Assembly (NCBI GenBank): GCA_029339505.1
Contig: JAQISU010000155.1
Location: 21,563,501 to 21,627,500 of the forward strand
Direction of reading: 5' to 3'
Source of the DNA: Unio delphinus
Taxonomy: Eukaryota; Mollusca; Bivalvia; Unionida; Unionidae
DNA length: 64,000 nucleotides
Shown piece after piece: positions 11,941-23,395 of this stretch. The position numbers and the translations under genes are program-made. Under the pieces are notes generated by a model that was not told where the DNA came from, did not search any database, and worked only from the letters and a program-made list of their open reading frames with translations. Position 1 is the stretch's first letter, and every line of letters starts with the position of its first letter.

Positions 11941-12604
11941 AACTTGCTCAAGTTTTCTTATATGTGTCAGAAAATAAATTTAAAATACCTTGCAATAAGT
12001 TTCTTCATATATTACCATTCTTGTAAAAGACTGAGACCATGCATGTATCAAACTATCATGCACATGCTTGCAGTGAATGAATAAACTTGAACAATGAAAT
12101 TTATCACAATGTTTTTGCTGAACATATTTGTTTTCCACTACATTTCAACTATAAGATTACATTATTTAATCATTAAATATGCAGGTAGGTCAAGAAAATT
12201 TAAACTTTCTCAGCATTTAGTAAGTCATAATTTAACTTTTGCAATTCCACAAAAAAGCCATGTAAGAAAATCAAACTTGTACCAGAATATGAGGTATACC
12301 TGACACAGGGTCAGATGATGTCGGACCTAAATACAGTATACGTTTTGTGGGGGCAAAATATACGTTTTTTTATTAAAGTAAATAATAACAGTTTCTTTGG
12401 AATTTTCAGTTTAGAACGCGCATTTGGTTCTATTTTGATAGAATTTATCACATGTATACTATTTGAATGCAGTTCTACAATACGATTGGTTCATTTGAAA
12501 TCGAGGCTACTGTGTCTTTATCCGCCATATTTGATTTCGCAAAAAGTTACCGTTGTTGAAGAATCTCGTCTTCGTAATCTTCAGCTTCTAATCATGTTAA
12601 ATAG

Positions 12605-12977
12605 GAAAGAGGAATATTCAGAATTTTCTCAAGGAAAAAGAGAAGGAAAGAACTAGAATGACAATTGTGCCGTCTTGTGTAGATTTTATGAAGCCATATG
12701 GTAACGGAGAAAACGACGTTTTGCAAATTGTGTAATGTGATTTCGCTATTAGGCATGAATGCGCACGAAAACGCTAATAAGCATCAGGTTAGGACAGAGA
12801 AATATTCAGAATTTTCTCCAGGAAAAAGAGAAGGAAACAACTGGAAGGACAATGTGCCGTCTTGTGTAGATTTATGAAGCCATATGGTAACGGAGAAAAC
12901 GACGTTTTGCAAATTGTGTAACGTGATTTCGCTATTAGGCATGAATGCGCACGAAAACGCTGATAAGCATCAGGTTC
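12605..12977. repeat. 188-bp direct tandem duplication
   Basis: Two copies (about 12605-12792 and 12793-12977) share AATATTCAGAATTTTCTC, CCATATGGTAACGGAGAAAA and GGCATGAATGCGCACG with few differences. It lies inside the 2.33-kb insertion. Short open frames across it are not conserved between the two copies, so coding is unlikely. Confidence 0.9.
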
Positions 12978-13507
12978 CTGCTTCATCACAGACAACTCAG
13001 CCTGAACTTGTGACATAAACTTTAATAAAATTCGATCGAAATTATATTTATTGAATTTCTTTTCGAAATAAACCTTCATCTTTCAGTTACTAGTGTTGCT
13101 GGTGAGTTATTTTGCACACGTTTTCCAAACATTAAAATCACAAATGATAACTCATATGCTTTTGTTTTGAAACATTTTAAAAAGGAATTAGGAGGAGAGC
13201 CCTAGTAACTGTCTTACTGAAGCTAGCTTCAACGAAGTTATCATAAATGTGCTACAGATCACAGGGCATCAACAATTTATATCATGTACTGCACTTAATT
13301 GTTTGAAATTGTTGTTACCTTTTTAATGCTCAATGTTATTTTAATTGTGATTTTTTTTACAAAGTTGAAGTTTATTAGCTTTATATTTGCAAAACATGGC
13401 ATCTGTACTTTAGGGTTACTGACAGACCAGGACACAACAAGTTTGAATGAACTTTTAAAAAGGTTTTAAAAATGTGTGGAAATAGGAATGGCTTGAGTGC
13501 ATGAAAT

Positions 13508-13940
13508 AAGCTTGCAATTTTTGTTTGGGTTGCGCAAGCTTGCCGTAAGCTTGCACAAGCTAGCGGCAATTCCAAATACAAGCTTGCCGTAAGCTTGCGC
13601 AAGCTTGCAGCAATTCCAAATACAAGCTTGTGCAAGCTTGCCGTAAGCTTGCGGCAATTCCAAATACAAGCTTGCCGTAAGCTTGCGCAAGCTTGCGGCA
13701 ATTCCAAATACAAGCTTGCGCAAGCTTGCCGTAAGCTTGAGCAAGCTTGCGGCAATTCCAAATACAAGCTTGCGGCAATTCCAAATGCAAGCTTGCGGCA
13801 ATTCCATATACAAGCTTGCGCAAGCTTGCAAAAATAAGCTTGCGCAAGCTTGCCGCAAGGTTCCAAATACTAGCTTGCGCAAGCTTGCAAAAATAAGCTT
13901 GCGCAAGCTTGCAAAACTAAGCTTGCAATTTTGGTTTGGG
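13508..13940. repeat. Right palindromic array with about 26 AAGCTT sites
   Basis: Dense alternation of AAGCTTGCGCAAGCTTGC-type palindromes with GGCAATTCCAAATAC spacers. By eye there are about 26 AAGCTT hexamers in some 425 bases. All six frames are partly open because of the repeat, giving spurious Lys-Leu-Ala-Gln-Ala-Cys frames. Confidence 0.92.
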
Positions 13941-14388
13941 AACGTATGCAAACACCACGATATTATTAATTCAATAGTTTAAAATTTCTGAGTGCTCATG
14001 ATCAAACCTATATTTATCGGTATAGATGAATCCTGGATATCAGCTTCTTTGTAGAGGAAAGGATATTAGTTGCGGCATTTTCTGGATCCGCATGTGTTTG
14101 AAACATGTGCTTTCAATTCCACACCAAAGAGTCAGGTGATAATTTTAGTAACGAGTGTTCCAAACTCAAGACTGTTAATTAAAGGACTGAAATTCCATCA
14201 ATAAAAATGAAAGGATGTCTCTATTTTTTCACTTACAACTAGAATAAGCTCTCAAAACTTTCTTTTTCCTTAAACATAACTTACATTAATAACCAGTCCT
14301 GGTAAGCCAAACCCATATGTACTCTATTTTATGTTCACCCATTTCCAGGCTGGTTCCCATTTTTCCTTATCATTAGTACAATGTGTCC
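13941..14388 (+). repeat. Dispersed repeat R, right half of interrupted copy
   Basis: Resumes repeat R with GCAAACACCACGATATT and continues through GAGTGTTCCAAACTC and CCAGGCTGG to GTGTCC, matching the copies at 9980 and 45343. Confidence 0.8.
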
Positions 14389-15011
14389 TGAAATGTGAAG
14401 TCTATCCAATATGGCTATGTACAGGACTAGAAAATCCAACAGTTGAATCATATCAAATGTCCCTTCTGCAGGCAGTTATCTCAGTTCTTGTGATTGAGTA
14501 TCCTTCAAGGTGTAATTTAGGTTTATACAAGTGTTGTGCATTTTCCCAAAGGAGCCTAAATGTAATTGGATTCACTTTACTTGCTGTACTACAGTGTCAT
14601 GAGAAACTATAGGTGTATATATTAAATAGAGCCAGTAGTGCAGATTGATGGAATGAACTACTTGCTAAGAGTCTCATCTCTCATTTGGTTGTGAAATTCC
14701 CAACAGAGGTAACCCCAGCTTTGGATGGAATAGTTATAACAACTTTTATCCTCACTGTAACTGGGGAGAAAATTGGCTAATGAGAAGATAGAAATGACAC
14801 AAATGACTAAACATTTGAATTGAATAATTTTTTTTGAATATTCTAATATTTGACTATTTGATTGTTTGTCAGTATTTCACAAAAATATTTTGAAAAAATA
14901 GCCAAATATAAATTGTGCAGCATCCAGTTAGCAAGGGAACAATCTGAAAACCTGCTAATTCACCTTAGATACAAAATTCCACTTACAATTTGATCATGGT
15001 GTCAAGATTCT
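14389..15011. other. Non-coding stretch, nothing recognised
   Basis: No gene or repeat recognised. A 93-codon chance frame begins inside repeat R at 14331. Confidence 0.4.
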
Positions 15012-15373
15012 GAATAGTCACATTGCCAATTCTGTTCATTGCCATTCAGGTACTTTAGAATTGTGACATTGCCACATCTGTTCATTGCCATTCAGGTACT
15101 TTAGAATTGTGACATTTCCACATCTGTTCATTGCCATTCAGGTACTTTAGAATTGTGACATTGCCACATCTGTTCATTGCCATTCAGGTACTTTAGAATT
15201 GTGACATTGCCACATCTGTTCATTGCCATTCAGGTACTTTAGAATTGTGACATTGCCACATCTGTTCATTGCCATTCAGGTACTTTAGAATTGTGACATT
15301 GCCACATCTGTTCATTGCCATTCAGGTACTTTAAAATTGTGACATTGTCACATCTGTTCATTGCCATTCAGGT
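15012..15373. repeat. 46-bp minisatellite, about eight units
   Basis: Seven full units and a partial one, each with CATTGCCACATCTGTTCATT, GCCATTCAGG and TACTTTAGAA. Period is 46 bases. Head-to-tail units without spacers exclude a CRISPR array. Confidence 0.95.
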
Positions 15374-16726
15374 GAAAAGACTCTGTAACACGGGAAGTTT
15401 ATAAAGAACTAGGTTATAGGAGAATCTTTTTTATAGCAGTTAATGTATCATGTTGTATCGTGTTTGCTATATTTTTCGCATAAAGTTACCACAGCAAGTG
15501 CACTGTAGTGCTTATTATGGGTATCAAACAAAATCCTCTGAGGACAAAATCACCTTAGAACAAAACCCCACCAGCAGAATGAAAGTTAAAAGGCCCAAGC
15601 CAATATATAACAATGTAAATTTGTGATAGTTTACAAGTTTAAAAAGGGCAAAACTGTTGACTGGGTGCCAGATTATATCCCATCATTCATTTTACTGGTT
15701 GGATTTTGTAAAAAGGATGATTTTGTCCTAGAGGTATTTCATCTGTACGCCACTTCTTAAATCCAGTGAATTGTTTACAATGCCAGTGAGAGAGGTGTGT
15801 GTATAGACATAACACTAATATATTAGTCTTTAGGACTACGAAAAGAGAAATTATGATAGCCCATGCTTTTTAATGGATAAACATTTCCATTTAATTTGCC
15901 TTTGAAAATGTCTAGACCTAAACTTTATCAGGTGATGAAAGATGCAGATAAACAAATGGCCCCCAGAAATCAGTAATAAATATTAGTAATGGTAAAGATG
16001 GCAATGGTAAAGATGCGTCACAGACCAGACTCCTCATTCTAAACAGAATAATTCAACATAGAATTCCCAATGTATACCAATAGAAAATATACCAGTGATC
16101 AACATTCACATGATTAAGTACAGGCATTCTAGCTGTTAATATGGCCTTGATCCTTACTCTTTAGAATGAAAATATAGTGTCATGTTTTATGGGTCAGAAT
16201 TTTTAAAATATTTTGCTGGAATTTAAACTTTTTATTTTAAAACAATCAACAAAACACAACCAAGCATTGACTGACCACATTCTGTACTGCTGGAAGCACT
16301 CCGTGGGCCATGTTGATTCAGTTGGCATTCAAGGGCTACCCTATACCTATTGTGGGTATAATATTTCAAAAGATTAAGGATTATATGTAATGTTCAGGAG
16401 TGATTTTATCTGTTAGAATGTTTGGCAAGCTCCCAGGTTTTATTCAAAGAAAGTTTCCTCAGGCTAACCAAGTTGGCTTACCTGCATAGGAAAGCCTTGA
16501 AGTGTATCTACTGTATATGTGATACACAGTTAACCAATTACATAAGGAGAAGGGGTCATAGGAAGGTGAAAGTGGTCTATTAACTGTAATAATCTGCAGG
16601 CTTGTACAATATTAGACCCTCACTAATAAGTACCCCTTGGTGCAATTTTGTCTTCATGTAAATGCAATTCCGGCATATTTTATTTCATCATAACTTCAAA
16701 ATTCCATTAATTGTAGGGGCTGTGGT
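15374..16726. other. Non-coding stretch, nothing recognised
   Basis: No gene or structured repeat noticed. Confidence 0.4.
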
Positions 16727-16865
16727 GTTGCTTTGCTTAGCATGCAAAAATCGGAACAGAAAGGGTGGTGGTTGGAATTCTGTCATTAAATCAGCTCGGG
16801 TCATCTACCATGGTGTGTCGTTGGACAAGGCACTGTATATATTATATTCCAATTGCTTCAGATAA
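16727..16865 (+). mobile_element. Possible SINE fragment
   Basis: CAGCTCGGGTCATCTACCAT, then TGTGTCGTTGGACAAGGCACT and TTGCTTCAG, resembles the tail region of widespread core-SINEs. A related snatch (GTGTGTCCTTAGGCAAGGCA) occurs at 23694. Ends not defined. Confidence 0.35.
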
Positions 16866-17008
16866 CCTACTTTAATCACTGTGTGGTAAAACAACAAGCC
16901 AAATCATCTATTTGATTATAGTTCTTCACTTGCAAGAACCAGTTATAATGTGAATTGAAATTAGTAAATACCCAATTTTGGTGGAACATCTTTCTTTGTA
17001 ATGCAAGG

Positions 17009-17339
17009 AAACGCTCTGGTGGCCTAGTAGTTAGAGCTTCTGCCATGGGAGCGGAAGTTCATGGGTTTGATCTCTGGCCGAGTCATACCAAATACTTACA
17101 AAATACAAAATAATACTAACAGCTGCCTTGCTTGGCACTCAGCACTAAGAGGTTAGTGTTAGGACTGGTCAGCCTGGTGTCAGGATAATGTGAATGGGTG
17201 GGACATCATGTTGCATGTCTGTGGCATGATGTCCCTGGAGTGCTAGACATCACTATAAACTGCCTCACTGCAGACATCGTAGCGATATGACTGAAAAATT
17301 GTTAAAGCTACATTAAATATCCTAATCAAACAAACAAAC
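17009..17339 (+). mobile_element. tRNA-headed SINE, family B, full-length
   Basis: Head CTCTGGTGGCCTAGTAGTTA, B-box-like ATGGGTTTGATCTC, then the shared body with GTGTTAGGACTGGTC, GGGTGGGACATCATG and GACATCACTATAAACTG, ending in a CAAA-repeat tail. Confidence 0.85.
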
Positions 17340-19797
17340 ATTGTAATGCGGGTCATTTGTATAGTTCCATAAACGTCATTATAGAGAGGGAACACATTCC
17401 ATCTGGAAAAAGAAGACCTTGCATTCTTGTATGGATTCCTCCATATACCTAGGAGCTTAGATTCTTCAGCTGAAAATGTTGGGACTTGAGTTTCCCTATC
17501 CTATGTACAGGAGGAATTTAGTAGAGAATTAAAGACAGTACTTGAAAATATGATGGAAAGTTTTAAGCTTAAGAGTTTGTGCATTTTTGGATCTTTGCTT
17601 GAAATAGTACTGCAGTGTGGTAAGTAAGACTACTGTATACATGTATACCTACCTATTCATGTACAAGTCTGATTCAACTGGATAGACCTAGACCTGCCAC
17701 CAGTGTGCTGACAGAAATTGTTACTGCAATTTGGAGTAATTTGTAGAATAAAGACCATAATCTGCATGCATATTATGCAACAACAATGTTTTTTGCTGCT
17801 GGATTCACTAATTGTAAGCAAATATATACTGTAATTCATGGATGGCACAGTTTTGCATCAGGAGGCAAAAGTCTGTGTTGACCACATGCACAGGCAGATA
17901 CCATGTTCTTCTGATAATTAGGTCATTTGCACAAACCTTCCGCTTAATACATGTACATGTATTTATAAAGACAATTGTTTTCTGATAATAAGCCCACTCT
18001 TAGTTTTTGGCAGATATCTTGAGATTGTCACACTAGGTTTATTTTGGAAGAGCTGATTGGTTTGGTGTTTTGTTGCACAGCAACACAAATAGGTTAGTCC
18101 AAGGGAATAGGCTAGTTGAATAGAAGTGAAGTGCCCAGCCCAATAATGTTAGGCGACCGAGGCTGATTCATTGGTGGGGTTCAAACCAGCACCCTTTTGG
18201 TCATGCAGTTGTTATTTACAGCATATGCCAGGTGGGGTGAGGGTGGGGGTCTGCACATCATTTGCACGCTGCATCCCCAAACCCACAAAGGCAATAAGTA
18301 AATACTTTTTCACCAAGAACTAACAATCAGGAAATAATTTACTGAAATCAGATGTACATTAATTTGAATAAAGAGATATTTTTTAAAAATTATACCAGTG
18401 CTTACACAAATCGATTATTTTAAATTGGCTTTGTACAGAAGATAGACAGGCATGCCTCTCAGACATTAGAAGTTACATGACATTATTTTATACAAGACTA
18501 TTTCCTGATTTAGATATTGCTTGTGGCCTACTGTAAATAGTGTCATGAATATAGATATTGTATATCAAATTAGCCAAGCCATGAACCGAAACCTAGGAAA
18601 CATGTACTATCTATAATATAATTTAAATGCCCATCAATAGTATTTATTTTTTCAGAGATATCTTGGGGCATCTAGGGCTTGGCTATAATATGGATTTACT
18701 TCATTGACACCTCTATAGGTCATGAAAATGCCAAAACTATCTTTATATATACTTTATTGAGAATGAATGTACCTTGTGGCTTGTTATTTGGATACCTGTA
18801 TTTATATATCAGTTTTGTTGACCATAATCTTTCTCACCATTCACTCTTTTGTTGTTGATGTTGTTTTATAATCTTAGTGTCTTTGAGAAATGAAATTGTA
18901 TGGGGTAAATTTCTCCCATTTTTTTATAATGAGGGGGTTGTTGATAATAAAGAAGACTAGCAGATATGATGTTAGATTTCACACATTCAGGTTAGTTTTG
19001 GTTGCAATTTTGTTGAATTGGCATGAATCTCATAATTATGTGTTCTTGAGTAGAGAGCCTGAGTCAATTTAACTTTACTAATTTTCATTTGTGTTTATTA
19101 TGCATGGTGCAGACACAAAAATCAAACAAATAATGAAAAGATATCTTTTTTTTCTTCTCTTGTTTTCATACATGTGTAGAATTGCTCCATTTCACTGATG
19201 TCTGATAAGAGCATTCTGTAAATTTACAATTCATTGTTTGTATCGCAGATTGAATTTCATATTGAACAGCTGAACTAACATAACATTTTTAAAACTCTTA
19301 CCTATTTTATGTCATTCACCACACATACATGAAGTTAAAAATGTGTGATTTAATTGAACTGGATTTGTAAAAATGTGTTCATTAAAGAAGTCATTTTTAC
19401 ATGGTACATACATAATAAATTGTTCTTAACATCAGATACAGTACTCAAAAAGACATGCCATTTAATTTTTAGGGCTTGGGACCTGGCATTTTCTTTTGAA
19501 CCAAGATATTTTTATCTTTGACTGAAAGAAGATAACTTGATCTTCATCTTTTCAACTAATGAATGCAGTTTTTTTTAAAACAACACAGCGAAAATAATTT
19601 GTTAAACTGTTTATAGGTCAGGAATGTTTCCACCCACACACACAAAATCTTTAGGAAAATTAAATGATTGATGAAGGGAACATACTTGTTCATTGATTGT
19701 ATGCCTTAAATAGCCAAAATGATTTATGGTTGTAAAGAAATTCTCTTAAATTTTTCAAATAATTTGAGATGATATAATTCCTTTTTCATCCTTTCAG
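17340..19797. other. Non-coding stretch upstream of the FOXO exon
   Basis: Nothing recognised apart from the splice acceptor at its right end. The pyrimidine-rich CTTTTTCATCCTTTCAG just before 19798 supports splicing. Confidence 0.5.
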
Positions 19798-21360
19798 AAT
19801 TCCATACGGCACAACTTGTCTCTGCACAGTCGGTTCATGAGGATTCAAAATGAGGGCACAGGCAAAAGTTCCTGGTGGGTCATCAACCCTGATGCTAAGC
19901 CTGGTAAAGCTCCTCGCCGTAGAGCTGGTAGCATGGAGACAAAAAGCTATGAAAAGAAAAGAGGTAGAGTCAAAAAACGCATTGATGCTCTGTGTGCACA
20001 AGCACATGAAAACAACAATAGCATGTCTAATGATGATTTTCTTGAGAATCCTTTACATACATATCAACTCAGTCCAGAGTTCCGGCCAAGGGCAAGTTCA
20101 AATGCCAGTAGTTGTGGCCGTCTTTCACCAATCCAGGCAGGTATCGAGCCAGATCTTCATGACAATCAAGTTCCACCAATGTCACCCATTCCTTGGGGCT
20201 CAGAATTAGAAGGAAACTTTAATGGGTCAGAAGCATGTAATTTTACTGAGGACCTTGTAGAAACTTTTATGAAGTTAGGAGACTCTGGTGGTTTGTCTGC
20301 TGATACAGATGTAGAAATGCTTGGTAGCAACATAAAACAGGAACCTATGTCTGATGGGCCAATTGGCCAATATTCAAATCAAAGTGGATATGATGATTCA
20401 TATGGAACTATTTGTCCTCCATCTTATTCAGAGCATGTACAGCAGCATCAACAAAATCAACAGAAGACATCTGTAATGAATCTGGATCAGAGGTCTATTC
20501 AGAATAATTATTCCAACATGAGTATATCTGGTGCCATGGGTTTGTATGGAGATCACATCTATCAGGACCGAATGACTGGTCAGCAGAGTCCATTGATGAA
20601 TCGGATTTCCAATCCACAACAAAGCAGCCAGCTTGGAATCATTACCCAGCAGCAGCAAGTTGTCTCCCCAGGTCGATCTCCACAAATCAGCCCCTCAGGG
20701 TATCCTAGTCCTGGGGGCTTTGCCCAACAAAGACAACAGTCCACCCAGTCAAACAAACAGCTGTCACCACAGCCACACAAGCAGCAGTATAGCACTGGTA
20801 CTGCCAGTGGCCAGTCAACTCCACCCCAGACATCACAGTCTATACTACAGCGGTGTCTGGAGGCACCAAATGACTCTCTCCTTCGAGCTGCACTTACCCA
20901 GAAAGTTTCCCCCAGTAGCTCCCCCTATCAACAACAACCAAATCAAACTCGGCACCAACAATATACAACACTCACTCCTGTGCAGTACACTAGCGCTCAA
21001 GTGACTAATGCTGGCATGAACCAAGGTTCCATGACAAACTCTAATATCAATCGGAGGCCTACAAATAACATCAGCAGCAACTCACAGCAGAACATGATGA
21101 GTCAGAACATGATGAATGGGCCAACGTCACAGCAGCATATTTCTTCATCTCGAGATCAGTTTTTGAGTGACCAAACGTTAGTGTCAACCAGTAGTGCTTT
21201 TTCTGAAATAGACACAGAAAACTTGCTACCATTGCTCGACTATGAAGTTGAACAAATGCTGCAGCAGGAATTGAGCATGGAAGATACACTGGATTTCAAC
21301 TTTGATTCGGTCAATTCAGGGAATGCTACCTCTTCAAACAGTCAGAATCTTGTTCGATAA
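19798..21360 (+). CDS. FOXO: FOXO forkhead transcription factor, last coding exon
   Basis: This is the C-terminal 520 residues of a FOXO transcription factor, the nuclear effector of insulin/PI3K-AKT signalling that activates stress-resistance, metabolic and apoptosis genes. The exon follows an acceptor at 19796-19797. Its first codon starts the recognition helix [10 protein letters not shown] (residues 1-10), and the wing segment SSWWVINPD (24-32) follows. RRRAGS (40-45) is the wing-2 AKT phosphorylation site, overlapping a basic nuclear-localisation stretch that runs to about residue 61. RPRASS (96-101) is the third AKT-type site, followed by a Ser-rich CK1-like run. IKQE (179-182) fits a sumoylation consensus. 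The centre is Gln/Ser/Asn-rich and disordered. LLPLLDYE (476-483) and DTLDFNFD (496-503) mark the C-terminal transactivation region. The frame ends at TAA 21358-21360. A TTG at 19816 is codon 7 and not a start. The intron position between the forkhead halves matches the classical FOXO split. The N-terminal exon is not in the window. Confidence 0.95.
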   Translation, partial: NSIRHNLSLHSRFMRIQNEGTGKSSWWVINPDAKPGKAPRRRAGSMETKSYEKKRGRVKKRIDALCAQAHENNNSMSNDDFLENPLHTYQLSPEFRPRASSNASSCGRLSPIQAGIEPDLHDNQVPPMSPIPWGSELEGNFNGSEACNFTEDLVETFMKLGDSGGLSADTDVEMLGSNIKQEPMSDGPIGQYSNQSGYDDSYGTICPPSYSEHVQQHQQNQQKTSVMNLDQRSIQNNYSNMSISGAMGLYGDHIYQDRMTGQQSPLMNRISNPQQSSQLGIITQQQQVVSPGRSPQISPSGYPSPGGFAQQRQQSTQSNKQLSPQPHKQQYSTGTASGQSTPPQTSQSILQRCLEAPNDSLLRAALTQKVSPSSSPYQQQPNQTRHQQYTTLTPVQYTSAQVTNAGMNQGSMTNSNINRRPTNNISSNSQQNMMSQNMMNGPTSQQHISSSRDQFLSDQTLVSTSSAFSEIDTENLLPLLDYEVEQMLQQELSMEDTLDFNFDSVNSGNATSSNSQNLVR

Positions 21361-21510
21361 TGATACTTTGCATTAGTGTCCACAGACTTGAGTGTAATTA
21401 TTTCATATGATTGTGTATGCCTACTTTGTATATTGCATTTGCAAATTGTGATGGATTATCTCCTTAGATGCTATATGCCTTGTAATTGTCAGTGTAATGT
21501 AAGGTCCTAA

Positions 21511-21516
21511 AATAAA
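21511..21516 (+). promoter_or_regulatory. Candidate polyadenylation signal, proximal
   Basis: AATAAA lies 151 bases after the FOXO stop codon. It is the first canonical hexamer downstream of the exon, followed within 30 bases by a T-rich stretch (TTGATGTTTTCC). Use is inferred. Confidence 0.4.
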
Positions 21517-23024
21517 GGGACCCAAACAGTTGATGTTTTCCATGCTACTTTATACTTTGAGAGAGGAACTATGAAAATAGTTTTTTTATGAAGCAGGTAT
21601 AAAGTTCAAGTGGTCTCATTCTTGATCATCAATCAAGCTGACATGGACACATACAATTTGAGGGAGAACAGGATATGTAGGACTTCATTTCTGTGTTACT
21701 GATTACGAAGAAGTGGTGGCTTAGCCAGATCTTTTGAGATTGTGCAAGCTTTGGAAAATAATCTTTTAACATTTTTAAATTGAGCATAAATACTGAATAC
21801 ATGTGTCAACTGGCCTCTCGCAAGACATGTCACATAATGTATACTTTCACTTTAGATCGTGTGAATGATTACCTTTAGAATCGGGGCCCAAATTGGAGCC
21901 AGCATAACCCAGGATGTTTCTTCTCACAGTTAATGACTTGAGCAGGGAGTGTGGTTTGATTCCTTTCAACAGATTTTTCTTACATACAGGCCATGAGCTA
22001 GTAGCTTTTAAAGAATCACTTTACCCCCTAAACATCTAACTGACTAGAAGAGTAAAAAAAGAAGTCTTTTTGGCAAGTAACTAGTGTAGAAAGAGGTGAC
22101 CACGTATGATTTGTAGACAGATTGCTGGTGTAGGATTATCCTAATTCTTGAATCACTGGAGCTACTTCTGAAATGGACCTGCAAAGATTCTTAGTGCTGG
22201 AACATTACCAAACTCAACACCTGGAGATTTTTGTCATATTGTCTTGAAATGGGAGTAGGAAATGCATTTTGGGGTTACTTTGAATACATCAAAATACATC
22301 TTCCAAGAGATTTTTTCGATTTTCCTGATGCCAAGTTGTGTTAGAAACTCCATTTTACATTGGCTATTTTGCTGGTGCAAGTGTAGAAGGGTAAAAGTTG
22401 GAGTGCTTTTTTTATAAAATGCTTATTGGACCCGTCATTTCCGTGTCCTGGACAGTTTTTACTCTATATCCCCAACTTATCCTGCATTTTGAAAAGGTTT
22501 ACCTGTCTGTGTGCAGTTCCGGCCAAAAAGTGTAAAATCAGCACACAAAATCCAGTATCGACAACAGACAAATTTTGGGGTGTAAAATAAATAGGGTCTT
22601 ACAAAATATATTTTCCTCCCCTTTTTGTTTTATATGGGAGTAGAAAATCCAGACTATTTGGTATCATTGTAGAGCTACATATGTCTACATTTCTGTAATG
22701 CCTCCCACTTTTGGTTTATCTTAAATGACCTTGACACTACAGAGCTTGGAAATAGTGTATTACCTCCTGATGCATAAATGTGGCGCCAGGGGTTAACAAG
22801 TTAATGGCAGATCTTATCATTGTCTACATGTACATCAGTTTCTTTTTTTTATTTTCCATTACAATTGGTCTTTAACTTTCTTTTAACAAATTCCTTTGAG
22901 AAACAGGAGAAAAAACTTCTTGTAATTGGTTAATGGAGAGAAAGAACATTTTTGGCAGTTATTCATGAAATGAACTAGTGCATAACTGCATCTAGTACAT
23001 GTGCATGCAAACAGAGCCAACCAC

Positions 23025-23030
23025 AATAAA
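23025..23030 (+). promoter_or_regulatory. Candidate polyadenylation signal, distal
   Basis: AATAAA about 1.67 kb after the FOXO stop. TTGTTGTTTTATGTG follows about 55 bases later as a possible downstream element. Use is inferred only. Confidence 0.25.
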
Positions 23031-23031
23031 G

Positions 23032-23251
23032 CTAATCTTCTGCCTTAAGACTGACACATTGATTCAGAGGCTTCAGAAGGGAAATTGTTGTTTTATGTGT
23101 AAAACAAAAAAGAATGAGTATACAGTCAAGCTTTGAAATTAGTTCAGAATTCTTGAATGTCAAGACCGTGAATTAAACAGTTGATTTTGTGAGGTGACTA
23201 GTTTATGATTTACAGAGTACCATTTATGCTTGCTCTGTACTTTGATCGACC
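23032..23251. other. Short non-coding stretch
   Basis: Nothing recognised. Confidence 0.35.
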
Positions 23252-23395
23252 TGCAAACAACACAGACCCTGATCTGATGGTACAAAGCAAATCAGGATCA
23301 TTATTGTATATTCTGCTAAGTAATCCTAAGAATTACAAAGACCCAGATCATAATGCTCTACATGATGGTGGATATGGGTTGGTAGTTTGCATTTG
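23252..23395. mobile_element. Foldback/MITE-like repeat, family F
   Basis: TGCAAACAACACAGACCCTG and ATCTGATGG at the left, and GGTAGTTTGCATTTGG at the right, give loosely inverted ends. The left part is shared with 26690-26750 and, inverted, with 7802-7925. Ends approximate. Confidence 0.45.

Larger units (their letters stand above)
11608..13940. mobile_element. 2.33-kb insertion with inverted ends and subterminal AAGCTTGC arrays
   Basis: The left end reads CCCAAACCAAAATGCA and the right end TGCAATTTTGGTTTGGG, inverted copies of each other apart from one base. Just inside each end is a tandem array built on the palindrome AAGCTT/TTGCGCAA (about 11630-11940 and 13508-13930). The insertion splits a copy of dispersed repeat R whose uninterrupted form is seen at 9980 and 45343, which defines the boundaries. 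The flanks suggest a very short duplication (AA or AAC). No transposase is visible inside, so it is non-autonomous. The interior includes a 188-bp tandem duplication. Superfamily unknown. Confidence 0.75.
1..19797 (+). other. Probable part of FOXO intron 1 (repeat-rich, no exon seen)
   Basis: The FOXO exon at 19798 begins inside the forkhead domain, so an upstream exon must encode the N-terminal half of that domain. No open frame on the plus strand between 1 and 19797 encodes forkhead-like sequence. The missing exon is therefore inferred to lie to the left of the window, which makes this whole stretch intron. It could instead be partly intergenic if FOXO uses an unusual alternative first exon. 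The interior is a mosaic of the repeats listed separately. An in-frame acceptor (CTTTCAG) precedes the FOXO exon. Confidence 0.6.
21361..23031 (+). other. FOXO 3' untranslated region (extent uncertain)
   Basis: No gene or recognisable mobile element lies in this stretch directly after the FOXO stop codon. AATAAA hexamers occur at 21511-21516, 22586-22591 and 23025-23030, each a plausible polyadenylation signal. FOXO genes often have long 3' UTRs, so the transcript may end at any of these or beyond. RNA evidence would be needed to choose. Confidence 0.55.

Noticed and set aside
12315..12656. 113-codon plus frame inside the 2.33-kb insertion
   Set aside because: No transposase motif. Its end lies in the 188-bp duplication, and the second copy does not keep the frame.
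13381..13982. Several 80-161-codon frames on both strands rich in Lys-Leu-Ala-Gln-Ala-Cys
   Set aside because: They exist only because the palindromic AAGCTTGC array is open in most frames, and they overlap one another on both strands.
15012..15373. Direct repeats resembling a CRISPR array (also 27678-28018 and 985-1475)
   Set aside because: Units are contiguous with no unique spacers, and the genome is animal. These are minisatellites.
20428..21289. Minus-strand and shifted-frame ORFs inside the FOXO exon
   Set aside because: Shadows of the FOXO coding frame with no motif of their own.
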